DNA from: Pipra filicauda
Taxonomy: Eukaryota; Chordata; Aves; Passeriformes; Pipridae
Length of the DNA stretch: 64,000 nucleotides
Direction of reading: 5' to 3'
Assembly (NCBI RefSeq): GCF_003945595.2
Contig: NW_024104451.1
Span: forward strand, 690,941-754,940
Shown here: piece by piece, positions 38,101 to 46,760 of the stretch
Layout of the letters: every line of letters begins with the position of its first letter
Numbering within the stretch: position 1 is the stretch's first letter
Notes under the pieces: model-generated
The model's database searches: none
Told to the model about the DNA's origin: nothing
The model's input: the letters and a program-made list of their open reading frames with translations, nothing else
Translations under genes and position numbers: made by a program

Positions 38101-41100
38101 TACCACAAAGGCATTTTTCTGGTTTTTTCTGATTGATGTTTTTCTGAGCAAGACCAGAAAAGAAGGAAAGTTTGCAGGCAAACTGAGTCTAGTGATGGGT
38201 GATACGGTGGGCACCTTTGGGCTCCTGGAGTTAAATACCACATGAGACAAACCTTTATAGAATCACAGATGGTTTGGGTTGGAAGGGTCCTTAAAGCTCA
38301 TCTCCTTCCAGCCCCCTGCTGTGGGCAGATAAACCTTCCACTATCCCAGGTTGCTCCAAGCCCCGTCCAACCTGGCCTTGGGCACTTCCAGGGGTGGGGC
38401 AGCCACAGCTTCTCTGGGCAACCCGTGTGCCTGTTTCTCCCTAATATCTAATCTAAACCTACTCTCAGTTTAAAACCATTAAAAAACTTTAAAACCTTAG
38501 AGGAACCTTGCAACCCACAAAGCACTAGAAATATTTTCACTTGGACTAACTTGATTTCCTCCTGTAAAATGAGGGAAGTGATATGTTGGTTCCTGTGAGA
38601 CAATCCCAGCTATGGATTTAGTAATTAGAATCTGTAAAAATTACCTGTACTAACTGAACTTTAGCTGCTGATGCCTGTTTGCTTCCCTCCTCTGTGGTAG
38701 GTGACTGCTGATTCAGGTGCCCCCATTCCGTAGGAGAAGACCAGTTTTAGGCCTGTTTGGGGGATCCAGTTTATAGATTGCACATAGTCCTGCCTTACGG
38801 GGAAATAGATTTCAGTCTTTATTTTGTATCTGAGACAATCCATGTGCCTCCATAGTCCCCTCTGCTGTGTGTGTCCTTGCTTGAGAATGTTTGTCTTTCC
38901 TTCCATTGACAAACTGTTTTATTTCAGCTACCTGTTATTTAACCCTACCAGTATGTGTCATAGTCTCTCCCCTCAAAGCAGGACTTCCCTGAAGGGTGAC
39001 ACTGCAGTGGGACCTCTGTCACACACAGGTCGCCTGCACTGTGTGTTCACTCCAGTCTCTGATTCAGGCAGCCTTTCTTGAAATCCTGCAAGTATCACCC
39101 AAAGGGCCTGAAATGAGCTTTCTTTTGCCTTTTCCATTAGCAGAGTAATTTATTTGGTTAATTAATTACCTTTGAATTCACAGGAGATAAGTTTAGCTTA
39201 ATCTTCTGAAACTGCTTAGTCATCAGAAATTGTCTGGCATTAAGGAGAAAACATCCAAAGTTCAGGATAAATTTACAGATTAAAGAGTGATAAAATAAAA
39301 GAGGAGTTTAATAAAAAATGGTAGCACTCCATTTATTGTCTCAGTGGCAAGAAACACAGATTTCCACAGTACCTAAAATTATTTTTTTATAGCGGAAAAA
39401 GCTTTCTCTTGCAAAAAAAAAGTATTTTAACTTCAAACTCTGAGGCTTGCAGAAAGTTTTAAATAAAGACTTTTTAATATGTGAAGAAATCACTTGGATC
39501 AATGAAGTGAGTCCTTTTAGCAAACACAAAAGCTGGCATACTCCCTGAAGAGTTCCTAATTCCTCCTGATGTTCATCTGCAATTTCAACTCTGTATCCCC
39601 ATACTGCAGCAGTCTCTAATGTAACCTGTTTGCTTTTCCTAGACTTCAGTAATGGTGGCACCTGTGGAAAACAGAGCAGACAATTTATAATGCATCTAAT
39701 TTCTTGGTCTTCTAATGTTGAAAATATTCTCTTTGAGGACTTCTCAATTCTGTATCCTCTGATAATTTTTGATAGAAATGGACTATACTCTGGCTTACTC
39801 AGGTCATTCTTCATCTGATAGAACTTCTGATATCTCTAGCATTTCATATCTCCAGTGCTAATAGTCCGGAACTGGCACCTGTGTCGGGCCATCCTCCAGC
39901 TTGTCTGACTTGCATAGAAAAACATTATTCTTCTTACACTTCATCAGAAATATTTTGTCCCACTTTATTAGTAATGAGACAAAAGAGAATTGTGAAAAGT
40001 CTAAAACTCCAAATAGAAGAAATTCAAGAACAGAGGATTCTGCCGCTTCACAGGAAGCTGTAGAGAACGGGCAGCGCAAGAGATCCTCCCGACCTGCCTC
40101 TGCGTCCGGCCCGGCAAAAGGTAACGTGCACAGCATCCTCTCTGTGGAGAGGGCAGGACCTGGCCTGCTTCCCCAGATAATGCCCTTGCAGTAGCTGCCT
40201 CCTATTGCTGGTTTGCAGCTTGTACACGTTGGGTTCTTTAACTCTAGTTTCAAGGATTTAGCCACAGGTTGGTGTTGAAGCATTTACTGACATCTGCACT
40301 GGCAGTAAATCCTGTATGAATTCCCCTCTGTTGCATTTGTGGAACTTGCTCTGCAACACTCACCACCATAGTGCTCAGCACCTTGCCTAGTTGAAGTTGA
40401 ATTCTCTTGGCAGAAATGTGTGGCCGTTGAAAGGACTGTACTCAGATCAAAAAGTGACATTTTCTTTTTCCTGAAGCCCGAAAGACACAAGATTTAAGTC
40501 TTCCCAAGTGCACGGTCAGCTCTTGCCAAATCAAATGCTGAGGTTCAGGCGTGCTCTGAAAGCTGCCAGGATGGCAGCCTGGAGCATCAGGGAGTGCTGT
40601 GTAGTAGCACAGAGCCTCAGCTCCTCTTTCCAAGAACACCTGAAATCCTGAAGTTAACCCATGGCATTAGCAGGTGCTGACATACCATATTCCTACCCAG
40701 GTTACAGTCTTTCACAATTATGCAGCATTTGTGTGATACGCACAGCCCAGTGCCAGGCTGAAGCTAATTCTGTCAGAATCTTGTGTTTAAAGGGTCAGAA
40801 AAATGCTGATGGACCAAAGTTATGCAAGAAGGTAGAGAGAGACCATCAGGAGGCAACACTCTACCAATATTTTAAAGATAATATACAGAACAAAGAGGTA
40901 TTAATATAAAATGATTATAAAAGGAAGTCAAGTTGAATTCAGCAACCATTTCCATACTGGAGATACTAAAGTGTGATGGTAAGAATATTGTGCTTTAAGA
41001 GTTTCAGAGAAGCCTTCCAGCAATACGTCATTGTGCAATGACTCCCAAAGATTACACAGGGGACCTTTTTGTTCTGCACTTTTGTGGCTGCTGAATTTAA

Positions 41101-43125
41101 GTACATTTACTTCTTGTGGCAGGATTGTGCAGAAAAATCTAAGTCTATTGTAAAAATAAATTCTCTTTCATGATTGTGAAGAAAAGTTTGAAAAATGTGA
41201 AGCCAATGTAAAATCCCTTTGGTGATACCTGCTGAGTTTGAGGGGATCTGAAGCGTGTGACCTGCCCCACACACTGACTGGATAAACCTAAAGATGACAA
41301 CCAGTGACACGTCAGATTCTGAAAATGTGGGAACATGAAAGTGCATCAAATTTAAATAATACCAGAACTCTCGTAGGGGTTGGTGCTGACTGCGTAATTC
41401 ATTTACCTCTGTGAGTAAAATCCTTGCTTTTAAAACATGCATCTGAATCTGCTCCAGTGTCTCAGGGGTTTGCTGGACACATGGGTGCAGCTCTCCATGG
41501 AGTACCTGGGCTGTGGCTGCCTTATCTCCAGGCTGTAGAGAACAGGAGCCAAACCAGGTGCTCGGTGGCAGAGGGTAGTGAGGTGGCTGTGAAAGTGTGA
41601 CCTGCCTACAAGTTTGCCACTTGTGCCTACTCTGTTGTACATTTTGGTTAGTGAATCAGAGCTTAATGATTCTGGTTTGGGTGCCCCAGGCCTCAGTGCA
41701 TTACCTGTATCCTGAGAAACCCCCTAATGCATGGTAACAGGAATGTGGGAGGAGTTACCTCTTGAGACAGAGGCTGTTTAAGGTCATTATAAAAGCAGCA
41801 ATTAAGAAAAAAACTGAAATAGAGCAGGGAGAAAGAGAGCAGACTTTGACCGGTGGGAGTAGGAACTCCCTTGGGAAGCAGGAGGCAGAAGGGTCACTGT
41901 GAGAGAAGAGAACACATGGAGAGTCAGCCCTGGTCCATGGTTTTGGGGAGATGTTGGGGATGAGCAATGCTGACCCATTCCTTCTCCCAAACACAGAGCT
42001 TGGAGCAGCAGCAAGGGTGGTAACAGCTAGTGCTGAAGCTACTTCAAAGCCAGCCTTGCTGCTTGGAGGGGCTCCAGGCTGTAGTTGTGCCTGTGGAGGT
42101 CTTTCACTCCTGAAATTGGTACTATACTGCTATTTTTTCCCTTTCTGGAGTAATTTTCCAGCAAGGGCTGTTTCAGCATTTACTGTAGCTTCAACTTTGT
42201 TAAATTTTGAAATTTTGATTGTTTATTCAAATACCATGTGTAACAGCCATGTACTGCTACTGTTCTGGTTTTAGGTGGACTTGGAAATTTTTTCCCTTTT
42301 GACTCTTAAAATATACACAGCTGCAATAGCTTTTGGAAAACATTGTAAAGAGCCAAAGAGACATTGCCAACATTTTAAATCACGTTTTTTAAAAAAATCT
42401 AAAGATGCAAATGCCCTTGGTCCTTACTCTTTTTTTGTTTTGAAATGGAATCATAGTGCCTTGGTAAGTGCACTGGCCATGTCACCTGCTGTCACCATGG
42501 CTCTGCAGATGTTAATATTTGTGTCTCTCTGCATAAGCGGTGTTCCTGTGACTCAGTGTACACTGAAGAGACTTGTTTTCCAATGACTTTCCAAAACCTC
42601 AGACAACCAGGTTCTTAACTTGCATGGCAGGCTCCAAAACACCTTCCCTAGCTGATGTGTGGCACCATCTCTGTGGTGCCTGGGGCTGACGGACACAGGT
42701 GGTGCCCAAGGCTGTGCTTCCTTCTGGGAAAAGGCCCAGCAAGCTGTGGCACGTGGGGAACTGAACCTAAAGAACAGTTAAAAATATCTGGCTCTTCTTT
42801 TGAAAGCTGTTATACTAGGGCTTCATAAATGTCAGACTCCCAGCACTCGTGCCTGGAGCAGCGCGGGGACCGTGGTGTGTGTGGCTGCCGATGCTGTCGG
42901 GGCGATGGGTCCAGTTGTGTGACAGCAGCTGAGGAGTCAGTCCCAGTGCTGGGAAATCCTGGTCTCCAGAGGTTTCCACTCTGGTGTGAGTTTGGAAGAA
43001 TAACAGGGCAATCTGTGCACCTCTGGGGAATGGCTTACCGACTCCGTATCCATGCTTTTTTTCTTCTCTTGATTTCAGAAACGAGTGCCAGTGCAATGCA
43101 GTCAAAAAGAAGAAAATCCAAGTAA
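10922..43125 (+). CDS. NCOA6: NCOA6, nuclear receptor coactivator 6 (complete coding region, 13 exons)
   Basis: NCOA6 (ASC-2, PRIP, TRBP, AIB3) is a nuclear scaffold that binds ligand-activated nuclear receptors and other transcription factors, and belongs to the MLL3/MLL4 H3K4 methyltransferase complex (family knowledge). Coding exons are 10922-11156, 13971-14126, 14678-14800, 16210-16338, 17993-18805, 21615-21761, 22684-23800, 29561-29682, 30575-33568, 35109-35177, 37072-37108, 39972-40120 and 43079-43125. They sum to 6138 nt, or 2045 residues, against about 2063 in human. Visible elements are an acidic N-terminus beginning MVLDDLPNL, Gln/Pro/Met-rich disordered regions (about 215-1010), nuclear-receptor box 1 LVNLL at 861-865 followed by a lysine-rich stretch, box 2 LSQLL at 1468-1472, and a basic C-terminus ending QSKRRKSK. 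The start has A at -3 and G at +4. No frameshift or premature stop was found, so the gene looks intact. Confidence 0.95.
11157..13970 (+). other. NCOA6: NCOA6 intron 1 (between coding exons 1 and 2)
   Basis: 2.8 kb of AT-rich intron. It contains a poly(A) run near 13094-13107 and a CR1 copy at 13205-13621, the latter ending about 350 bp before the next acceptor. No other supported feature. Confidence 0.8.
13205..13621 (+). mobile_element. CR1 LINE 3' end
   Basis: A sense-strand CR1 tail: ctctgctctggagccaggct, a block of the ctggagaaggacttgggac type, gagggtggtgaggccctggc, ggttgcccagagaaagctgt and finally ggtcccttccaaccctaacc. About 415 bp, 5'-truncated, closely related to the copies at 28370, 59442 and 63155. 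Confidence 0.93.
13971..14126 (+). CDS. NCOA6: NCOA6 coding exon 2 (residues 79-130)
   Basis: Acceptor ttctgttaag and donor gtattt bound 156 nt, phase 1 at both ends. It encodes the strongly conserved block [20 protein letters not shown] followed by AERLRIL and ends LGILSVQIE. This N-terminal region, before the Q-rich part, is the most ordered-looking segment of the protein. Confidence 0.95.
14678..14800 (+). CDS. NCOA6: NCOA6 coding exon 3 (residues 131-171)
   Basis: Acceptor cttttag and donor gtaaac bound 123 nt, phase 1 at both ends. It encodes [19 protein letters not shown] and the following [12 protein letters not shown], matching the human order closely. Confidence 0.94.
14801..16209 (+). 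other. NCOA6: NCOA6 intron 3
   Basis: 1.4 kb, AT-rich, with T-rich and G/T-rich low-complexity patches (about 15020-15110). No mobile element or exon is supported. Confidence 0.75.
16210..16338 (+). CDS. NCOA6: NCOA6 coding exon 4 (residues 172-214)
   Basis: Acceptor ttttttaag and donor gtggta bound 129 nt, phase 1 at both ends. It encodes [20 protein letters not shown] through [14 protein letters not shown]. The human counterpart has the same IIRMNN...ELQPRTPRP frame. The donor is off-consensus (gtggta rather than gtaagt). Confidence 0.92.
16339..17992 (+). other. NCOA6: NCOA6 intron 4, largely CR1
   Basis: 1.65 kb, of which about 700 bp is a CR1 copy (17015-17712) ending about 280 bp before the exon 5 acceptor. 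The remaining sequence is AT-rich without a supported feature. Confidence 0.8.
17015..17712 (+). mobile_element. CR1 LINE, second subfamily, ORF2 tail plus 3' end
   Basis: This copy differs from the others. It contains gtcccgctctgctctgctct, atgaagaacatcagagggct, a block of the 'agagaagagaagccgagggg' type, gggatattaggaaaaggttc, ctggaacaggctcaccaggg and the terminal ttctgtgattcta characteristic of CR1 3' ends. The wording matches a distinct CR1 lineage (CR1-J/X-like, from memory). About 700 bp, 5'-truncated. The reading frame is broken, so it cannot encode an active protein. Confidence 0.88.
17993..18805 (+). CDS. NCOA6: NCOA6 coding exon 5 (residues 215-485), Q/P-rich
   Basis: Acceptor ttttaatag and donor gtaaga bound 813 nt, phase 1 at both ends. 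It begins [15 protein letters not shown] and ends GLHPGLG. The region is Gln-, Pro- and Ser-rich and disordered. The place where human NCOA6 carries a long polyglutamine run is here only Q258-Q266, interrupted by leucines at 260 and 265. The conserved [20 protein letters not shown] block lies in the second half. Confidence 0.95.
18832..18857. repeat. (AAAAG)n microsatellite
   Basis: About five AAAAG units begin 27 bp downstream of the exon 5 donor of NCOA6. Length variation is plausible. An effect on splicing is speculative. Confidence 0.85.
19817..19856. repeat. 20-bp tandem duplication in intron 5
   Basis: Two nearly perfect copies of tgtaaggaacacctgttt-type units lie head to tail. The rest of intron 5 (18806-21614) is T-rich with no supported exon or mobile element. 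Confidence 0.8.
21615..21761 (+). CDS. NCOA6: NCOA6 coding exon 6 (residues 486-534)
   Basis: Acceptor tcctgttcag and donor gtctga bound 147 nt, phase 1 at both ends. It encodes [19 protein letters not shown], then QGQVPST and NVQHT, matching the human sequence. The donor is weak after position +2. Confidence 0.93.
21762..22683 (+). other. NCOA6: NCOA6 intron 6
   Basis: 0.9 kb, AT-rich, with a short A run at 22081-22091. No supported feature. Confidence 0.75.
22684..23800 (+). CDS. NCOA6: NCOA6 coding exon 7 (residues 535-906), Q/M-rich with LXXLL box 1
   Basis: Acceptor ttttcctaag and donor gtaggt bound 1117 nt, entering at phase 1 and leaving at phase 2. Most of the exon is a low-complexity Gln/Met/Gly/Pro field. 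Near the end, [19 protein letters not shown] contains the principal nuclear-receptor interaction box LVNLL (residues 861-865, codons from 23661). A lysine/proline-rich stretch of the [13 protein letters not shown] type follows and could act as a nuclear localisation or nucleic-acid-binding patch (inference). Without splicing, the frame would stop just after the donor. Confidence 0.96.
23801..29560 (+). other. NCOA6: NCOA6 intron 7 (largest intron inside the coding region)
   Basis: 5.8 kb. A CR1 copy occupies about 28370-29012. Elsewhere I see only AT-rich sequence and short homopolymers (A run near 24370, G run near 27160). No exon or conserved element can be supported by reading alone. Confidence 0.75.
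28370..29012 (+). mobile_element. CR1 LINE, ORF2 tail plus 3' end
   Basis: It opens with the CR1 block gaagaaggacttggggaatg and the 'gagcaatgtgcactcatag' region, continues through cctgggctcatcccacagcg and ctctgctctggagccaggct, and ends ggtcccttccaagccagacc. About 640 bp, sense to NCOA6, 5'-truncated, with broken frame. Confidence 0.93.
29561..29682 (+). CDS. NCOA6: NCOA6 coding exon 8 (residues 907-947)
   Basis: Acceptor tttctttcag and donor gtagta bound 122 nt, entering at phase 2 and leaving at phase 1. It encodes [16 protein letters not shown] and a tail of the [16 protein letters not shown] type. The human counterpart (DTRPAGLEE...SGPKLPEFSNRPP) gives the register. Confidence 0.93.
29683..30574 (+). 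other. NCOA6: NCOA6 intron 8
   Basis: 0.9 kb, AT-rich, no supported feature. Confidence 0.75.
30575..33568 (+). CDS. NCOA6: NCOA6 coding exon 9 (residues 948-1945), large exon with LXXLL box 2
   Basis: Acceptor ttgtcttag and donor gtaagt bound 2994 nt, phase 1 at both ends. It starts [20 protein letters not shown] pure seven-CAG run (30724-30744, residues 998-1004) runs into [18 protein letters not shown], a highly conserved block. A Ser/Arg-rich segment ([20 protein letters not shown]) follows. The second LXXLL box LSQLL is at residues 1468-1472 (codons from 32134). Long Ser/Thr/Pro regions and the conserved [20 protein letters not shown] block come later. The last about 230 nt are GC-rich and encode a Pro/Ala/Ser/Gly segment that does not align well with human. 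Confidence 0.96.
33569..35108 (+). other. NCOA6: NCOA6 intron 9
   Basis: 1.5 kb, sharply AT-rich compared with the GC-rich exon end just before it. No mobile element recognised. Confidence 0.75.
35109..35177 (+). CDS. NCOA6: NCOA6 coding exon 10 (23 codons, possible cassette)
   Basis: Acceptor ttttattctag and donor gtaaat bound 69 nt, phase 1 at both ends, so skipping would keep the frame. It encodes [20 protein letters not shown], which aligns loosely with human APSQNLVSKETSTTALQASV. The small size and phase make it a candidate for alternative splicing. Confidence 0.8.
35178..37071 (+). other. NCOA6: NCOA6 intron 10
   Basis: 1.9 kb, AT-rich. An open frame of about 160 codons at 35251-35736 shows no family resemblance and is treated as chance. 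Confidence 0.7.
37072..37108 (+). CDS. NCOA6: NCOA6 coding exon 11 (37-nt microexon)
   Basis: Acceptor ttttctcttgtag and donor gtaagg bound only 37 nt. It encodes [12 protein letters not shown] plus two bases, against human ELEVNAAIVSGQ. It enters at phase 1 and leaves at phase 2, so it must be spliced together with exon 12 to keep the frame. Confidence 0.87.
37109..39971 (+). other. NCOA6: NCOA6 intron 11
   Basis: 2.9 kb with the minus-oriented CR1 fragment at 38258-38485. Otherwise AT-rich without supported features. Confidence 0.75.
38258..38485 (-). mobile_element. CR1 LINE 3' fragment
   Basis: The plus strand reads the reverse complement of the CR1 3' region: aatcacagatggtttgggtt, then a gttgctccaagccccgtcc block, then ccacagcttctctgggcaac. 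About 230 bp, 5'-truncated, in intron 11 of NCOA6. Confidence 0.92.
39972..40120 (+). CDS. NCOA6: NCOA6 coding exon 12
   Basis: Acceptor ccactttattag and donor gtaacg bound 149 nt, entering at phase 2 and leaving at phase 1. It encodes [20 protein letters not shown], then [20 protein letters not shown] and PASASGPAK. The basic NRRNSRTE and [11 protein letters not shown] motifs match human and form part of the basic C-terminal tail. Confidence 0.94.
40121..43078 (+). other. NCOA6: NCOA6 intron 12
   Basis: 3.0 kb between the last two coding exons. I recognise no transposon, exon or structured repeat. Confidence 0.75.
43079..43125 (+). CDS. NCOA6: NCOA6 terminal coding exon 13
   Basis: Acceptor cttgatttcag opens 47 nt that encode [15 protein letters not shown] and the stop TAA at 43123-43125. 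The terminal [10 protein letters not shown] is the invariant NCOA6 ending and a likely monopartite nuclear localisation signal (inference). Confidence 0.96.
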
Positions 43126-43685
43126 ATTACTGCATGGAAACATGAGACTTGTAAATGAGTGTGAATTTACCAATAGCATTTTTGAGCTGTGATTTTTTCT
43201 TTTTTAAATAAAATTCTGTACAGTAAGTCATTTTAATATTATACTGTTCCAAATAAATGACTTTTTTTTCTAAAAAACAGATAAATAGTTATAAAAACTG
43301 GGTTCTTCTAAAACCCCTTGGACTTACAAAGTGAAGTCCAGGGTTAGCACATTAGGGTTATGTGTTTGTATGAAATGGACGGGGAGGGGAAGACAATTGT
43401 AAATTTATTTGTTTTCACTTTTCATAAACAATTTAGAATACAGGGTTGTCATTTTTAGGTATTAAAATAATGTATTGTGCTGTTGTTTAAGTACTGTATG
43501 TGAATAGCAGTCTGAGGGTTTATAAACAAACCCCATCTTGTTTGGAAATGTAAATAATTTTATTATATAGTAGATCCGATGTATTTGTTGTAGAAATGGA
43601 CCAGTGAAACAAAAAATAAATTTAAGGGTTTGTATAATGTGGAATCCCTCATGCTCTAAATAAATGTTATTGTCCTATAAATTGG
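43126..43685 (+). other. NCOA6: NCOA6 3'UTR
   Basis: AT-rich sequence after the stop carries AATAAA hexamers at 43207-43212, 43252-43257, 43615-43620 and 43659-43664. The last one, followed by ttattgtcctataa, is the most likely distal cleavage signal, giving a 3'UTR of about 550 nt. The first lies only 80 nt after the stop and could give a very short UTR. Confidence 0.75.
43659..43664 (+). terminator. NCOA6: Probable distal NCOA6 poly(A) signal
   Basis: Canonical AATAAA within ctctaaataaatgttattg. A T-rich stretch follows, and beyond it the sequence loses the AT-rich UTR character. Earlier hexamers at 43207, 43252 and 43615 are alternatives. Confidence 0.65.
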
Positions 43686-44162
43686 GTTGAATTATTATTA
43701 GCAACAGCAGCAACATCATTCCAAACAGGAGGATTGAAGGGATTATTTAGAGCTCTGGGCCTGCAAGCTCCTTATATGGAGCTTTAGAAAGGAATTTGTT
43801 TAACCACAAACAAATTAACTGATGCAGCTGTTCCTGCGAAGCAAGGAAATACGGGAGGGCCACCCTGCCCCCGGGATCTGTGCAGGGAGCACCGGGCGAG
43901 GAGGCTCCCACAAAGAGCTGCTCAGCAGGGAACAGGCAGGGGAAGGGCCTCGTTCCGTGGGGTGAGGGCTGCGTTTATCTGGTAACGCTGCTGCCATCAG
44001 TGGTGCCGGGTGGGGTTGTGCCGCCGCGGAAAGTAGGTCAGGCTCGGTGTTCCCAGGAGAACCAGGAGCCGGGCTGTGCAGATTCCTCGGGGCTTTGTGC
44101 ACAAACACTTTCACCTTTTCTCTTTCTTACTGAATTTTAAAAATACATATCTCAAAAGGCCA

Positions 44163-44197
44163 ATTAAATATAAATTGTCATTAAATATAAATTGTCA
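44163..44197. repeat. 17-bp tandem duplication
   Basis: The unit attaaatataaattgtc occurs twice in direct succession just beyond the NCOA6 3' end, next to the CR1 cluster. Confidence 0.85.
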
Positions 44198-44260
44198 GCT
44201 TTCATAATGACAAATTGCCTATTGGTGTACAAGGTAATAGTCACTGAAGCCAATGTCACA

Positions 44261-44440
44261 TAATCACAGAATCATTTAGTTTGGAAAAACCATCTAAGAC
44301 CATCTGTTACCCCAGCACTACCAAGGCCACCCCTAAACCATGTCCCCAAGTCCCCACATGTTTTTTAAACCCCTCCGGGGATGGTGATTCCCTGGGCAGC
44401 CTGTTCCTGTGCCTGACCACCATTTCCATGCCTGAGTGGG
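44261..44440 (-). mobile_element. CR1 LINE 3' fragment
   Basis: The plus strand shows taatcacagaatcatttagt, then taaaccatgtccccaagtcc and gatggtgattccctgggcag, an antisense CR1 3' end of the subfamily that begins 'AATCATTTAGGTTGG'. About 180 bp. Confidence 0.85.
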
Positions 44441-44529
44441 GAGCAGCTCTGCAGTGGGAGCTCTGGAGGAGAGCTGAGCCTGGCTGTGTGCAGGGAGGGC
44501 TGTGCTGTGCAGGCAGGATTGGCAGCCTG

Positions 44530-44965
44530 TGGGTAAGGGAAGTGATTGTTCCCCTTTTCTTGGCACTTGTTAGACCCCAGCTGGAATATTATCACCTGGT
44601 TTCCACCACCACACACCCACATACAGAAGAAAGATGTTGCTAAAGTAGAGGGGACACACGAGAGGGCCATGAGGATGGCCAGGGGCTTCATCACTCTTTC
44701 ATGTCTTGGAGAAGATGCAGCTGGGCTCTTACAGAGGTGGATGCTGGGAGGAAAGGACACCACTAGAATAAACAGAAGGAGAGGATGTTCTGACTGGATA
44801 GAACAAAATATTCCCCCTGGGATGTGGTGGTGGATCTCTCTCGGGTGAATTTCAAGCTTTGGCTGAACAAAGCCCTGTACAACATGGTATGAATTCTGTA
44901 TTTACCCTGCTGTGTGCAGGATGTTGGACTGGACCTCCCAAGGTCCATCCATCCCAAATAACCCC
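44530..44965 (+). mobile_element. CR1 LINE ORF2 tail and 3' end (degraded)
   Basis: Translation near 44550 gives PLFLALVRPQLEYYHLV, a diverged form of the CR1 ORF2 block 'SALVRPxLEYCVQFW'. It continues through a region resembling the CR1 tail and ends ttggactggacctcccaagg. The frame is broken. Orientation is opposite to the adjacent fragment at 44261-44440. Confidence 0.75.
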
Positions 44966-45424
44966 ATGCATTGTCTCCCACTGCTGAATTTGGTTTTCCA
45001 GTGAGAAAGCTTGTCAAAACTCACTCCTGCCTATTTTTCATTCCCAATTCCTAACAATTCCTCGAAGTGCTTCTCCCAGCTACTGGGATATCAAGTGTGT
45101 GACATCTGGAGCACCCCTTGCCTTGGCTCTGCTGGAGGAGCTGGAGCAGTTGTTGGGCTGTGCAAGCCCCGTCCCACCCCTGCCCCAAGCTGCTCAAGGC
45201 TGTGTCTGCTCCCATCTTGGGTATCTCCAAGGATGGAGACTCCTCAACCTTTCAACCTGCTTCTGTGGCCAACCACTCTAGAAGTTTCTAGAAGAAAAAA
45301 ACATTTTCTTGTGTTTAAATGACATTTCTCTTTCTTTTTTTTTTTTTTACTTCAATTTATGCCTCTCACCCTGCCTCAGGCTGAGAATGTTCTGGCTGTC
45401 TTCTGTACTTCCCCCATCAGGAAT

Positions 45425-45550
45425 CTGCACACATGGGCGGGATGTCCCTGAACCTTCTCCAGGCTGAGCAGTTCCAGCTCTCAGCCTCTCATCTGCTGGA
45501 TGTTCCAAGCCCTTAATCACCTTGGAGGCATCTCTGCCTCTCAGTGGGTG
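45425..45550 (-). mobile_element. CR1 LINE ORF2 fragment
   Basis: The plus strand contains aaccttctccaggctgagca, then ttccagctctcagcctctca, the antisense of a standard CR1 ORF2 segment. The minus-strand translation includes KVIKGLEHPADERLR, similar to the CR1 'KMIRGLEHLSYEERLR' block. Confidence 0.75.
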
Positions 45551-45907
45551 GTGAAAACGTCTCACACTGCAGAGTATGTGCTTGGAGAAACAGATGATGC
45601 TGCAGGGATCAGCTCATCTGGGATTCTGTGCTTTCCCAGGGCAAACCGCATATGCTTTAGCTCTGTCCATCGCCTACTGAGTTGTAGGGCTTGGGAATGT
45701 GGAAGGGAAAAAAATCCCCTCCAACACCTCAGCCTGTGCCATCCCCTCTCCTGCGCATCCCTATCTTCAGAGGGGACATTCTTCTGTTACCTGTCTCTCA
45801 CAGAACTGACTTTTAACAGCTTTTTTACAAAAACAGAGGTTTTTGGAGACAGATTTACTTGCAGGCTTTAAAAGGAATACACATAAAAGAGAGTTTAAAT
45901 AGTTTTT

Positions 45908-45913
45908 TTTATT
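45908..45913 (-). terminator. Candidate distal poly(A) signal on the minus strand
   Basis: TTTATT on the plus strand is AATAAA on the minus strand, inside an A-rich run. The preceding minus-strand sequence (about 46110-45915) is U/G-rich and UTR-like. If used by TP53INP2, its 3'UTR would be about 7.5 kb. Confidence 0.35.
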
Positions 45914-46754
45914 ATTTCTTGTGATTTTTCTTTATATTAGATTTCTTTTCTCAGTCAAGAGACAGCATTACAACCTAACAACCAAAACCAGGTTACATAC
46001 ACACAGGCACACTACACAGCGTATCCCAGGCAGTCGTGTCCTTCACTCTGTTGACACACAGCAAATGTTTACACAGTGTCCTACGAGGAGGAGACGCCCT
46101 TTCCCTACTAACCTCGCTCACACCGACTGAACACATAACACACGAAAAGGGCGGATTTTGTTAGCTTTGAGCTTCGGACGAGGTTTCAGTCCTACAGCAT
46201 AGGTGATGTAGAAAAACATGGACCTTGTTTTTGCCTCTTCTCCAAGGTCCAGAGTGGCAGCTGGGCCCCAGTTAAGGCATTCAGCAGAGCCTGGTGATGG
46301 AGAGTTGCTTGACGGCCACGTGCCCGCTCTGCCCCAGGCTGGCAGTGGGCGCAGGGCGGCTGGGGATGGGAACATTCTCCGATGCATTTTAGGGAAGGTT
46401 TAAGGCAACCTTTTCCAACCTTTCTCTTGAGAGGAAACACCGGCTGTGGAACATGCCGGCTGTTCTGGTGCTCGTCCTTCCTGCTACTGCTCTTGCTCTC
46501 CATGCATGGCCCAGTGAGGAACTGGAGTTTAGGCTGAGCTTTTCAAAGCTGCTAAAAGATTTAGCATCCAAAATGCTAAATGCTTTTTAGCTAAAAAAAA
46601 AATAATAATCTGAATGTTTTGGGGGGTAATCATTCTGTTGAGCTTCTCTGAAAAGTCTTCACGGCAACTTTAAAAACAACACAGAAACACAGAAATATCA
46701 AAAACTGACTCCCCAGTCACCTCTTGCATAGGACTTGTAACTGCAGTTCAGTGA

Positions 46755-46760
46755 TTTATT
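46755..46760 (-). terminator. Candidate poly(A) signal on the minus strand
   Basis: Minus-strand AATAAA in the context cttgaataaatcactg. The preceding 200 nt of minus strand are U-rich and look like a mature 3'UTR end. If used by TP53INP2, the 3'UTR would be about 6.7 kb. Confidence 0.35.
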
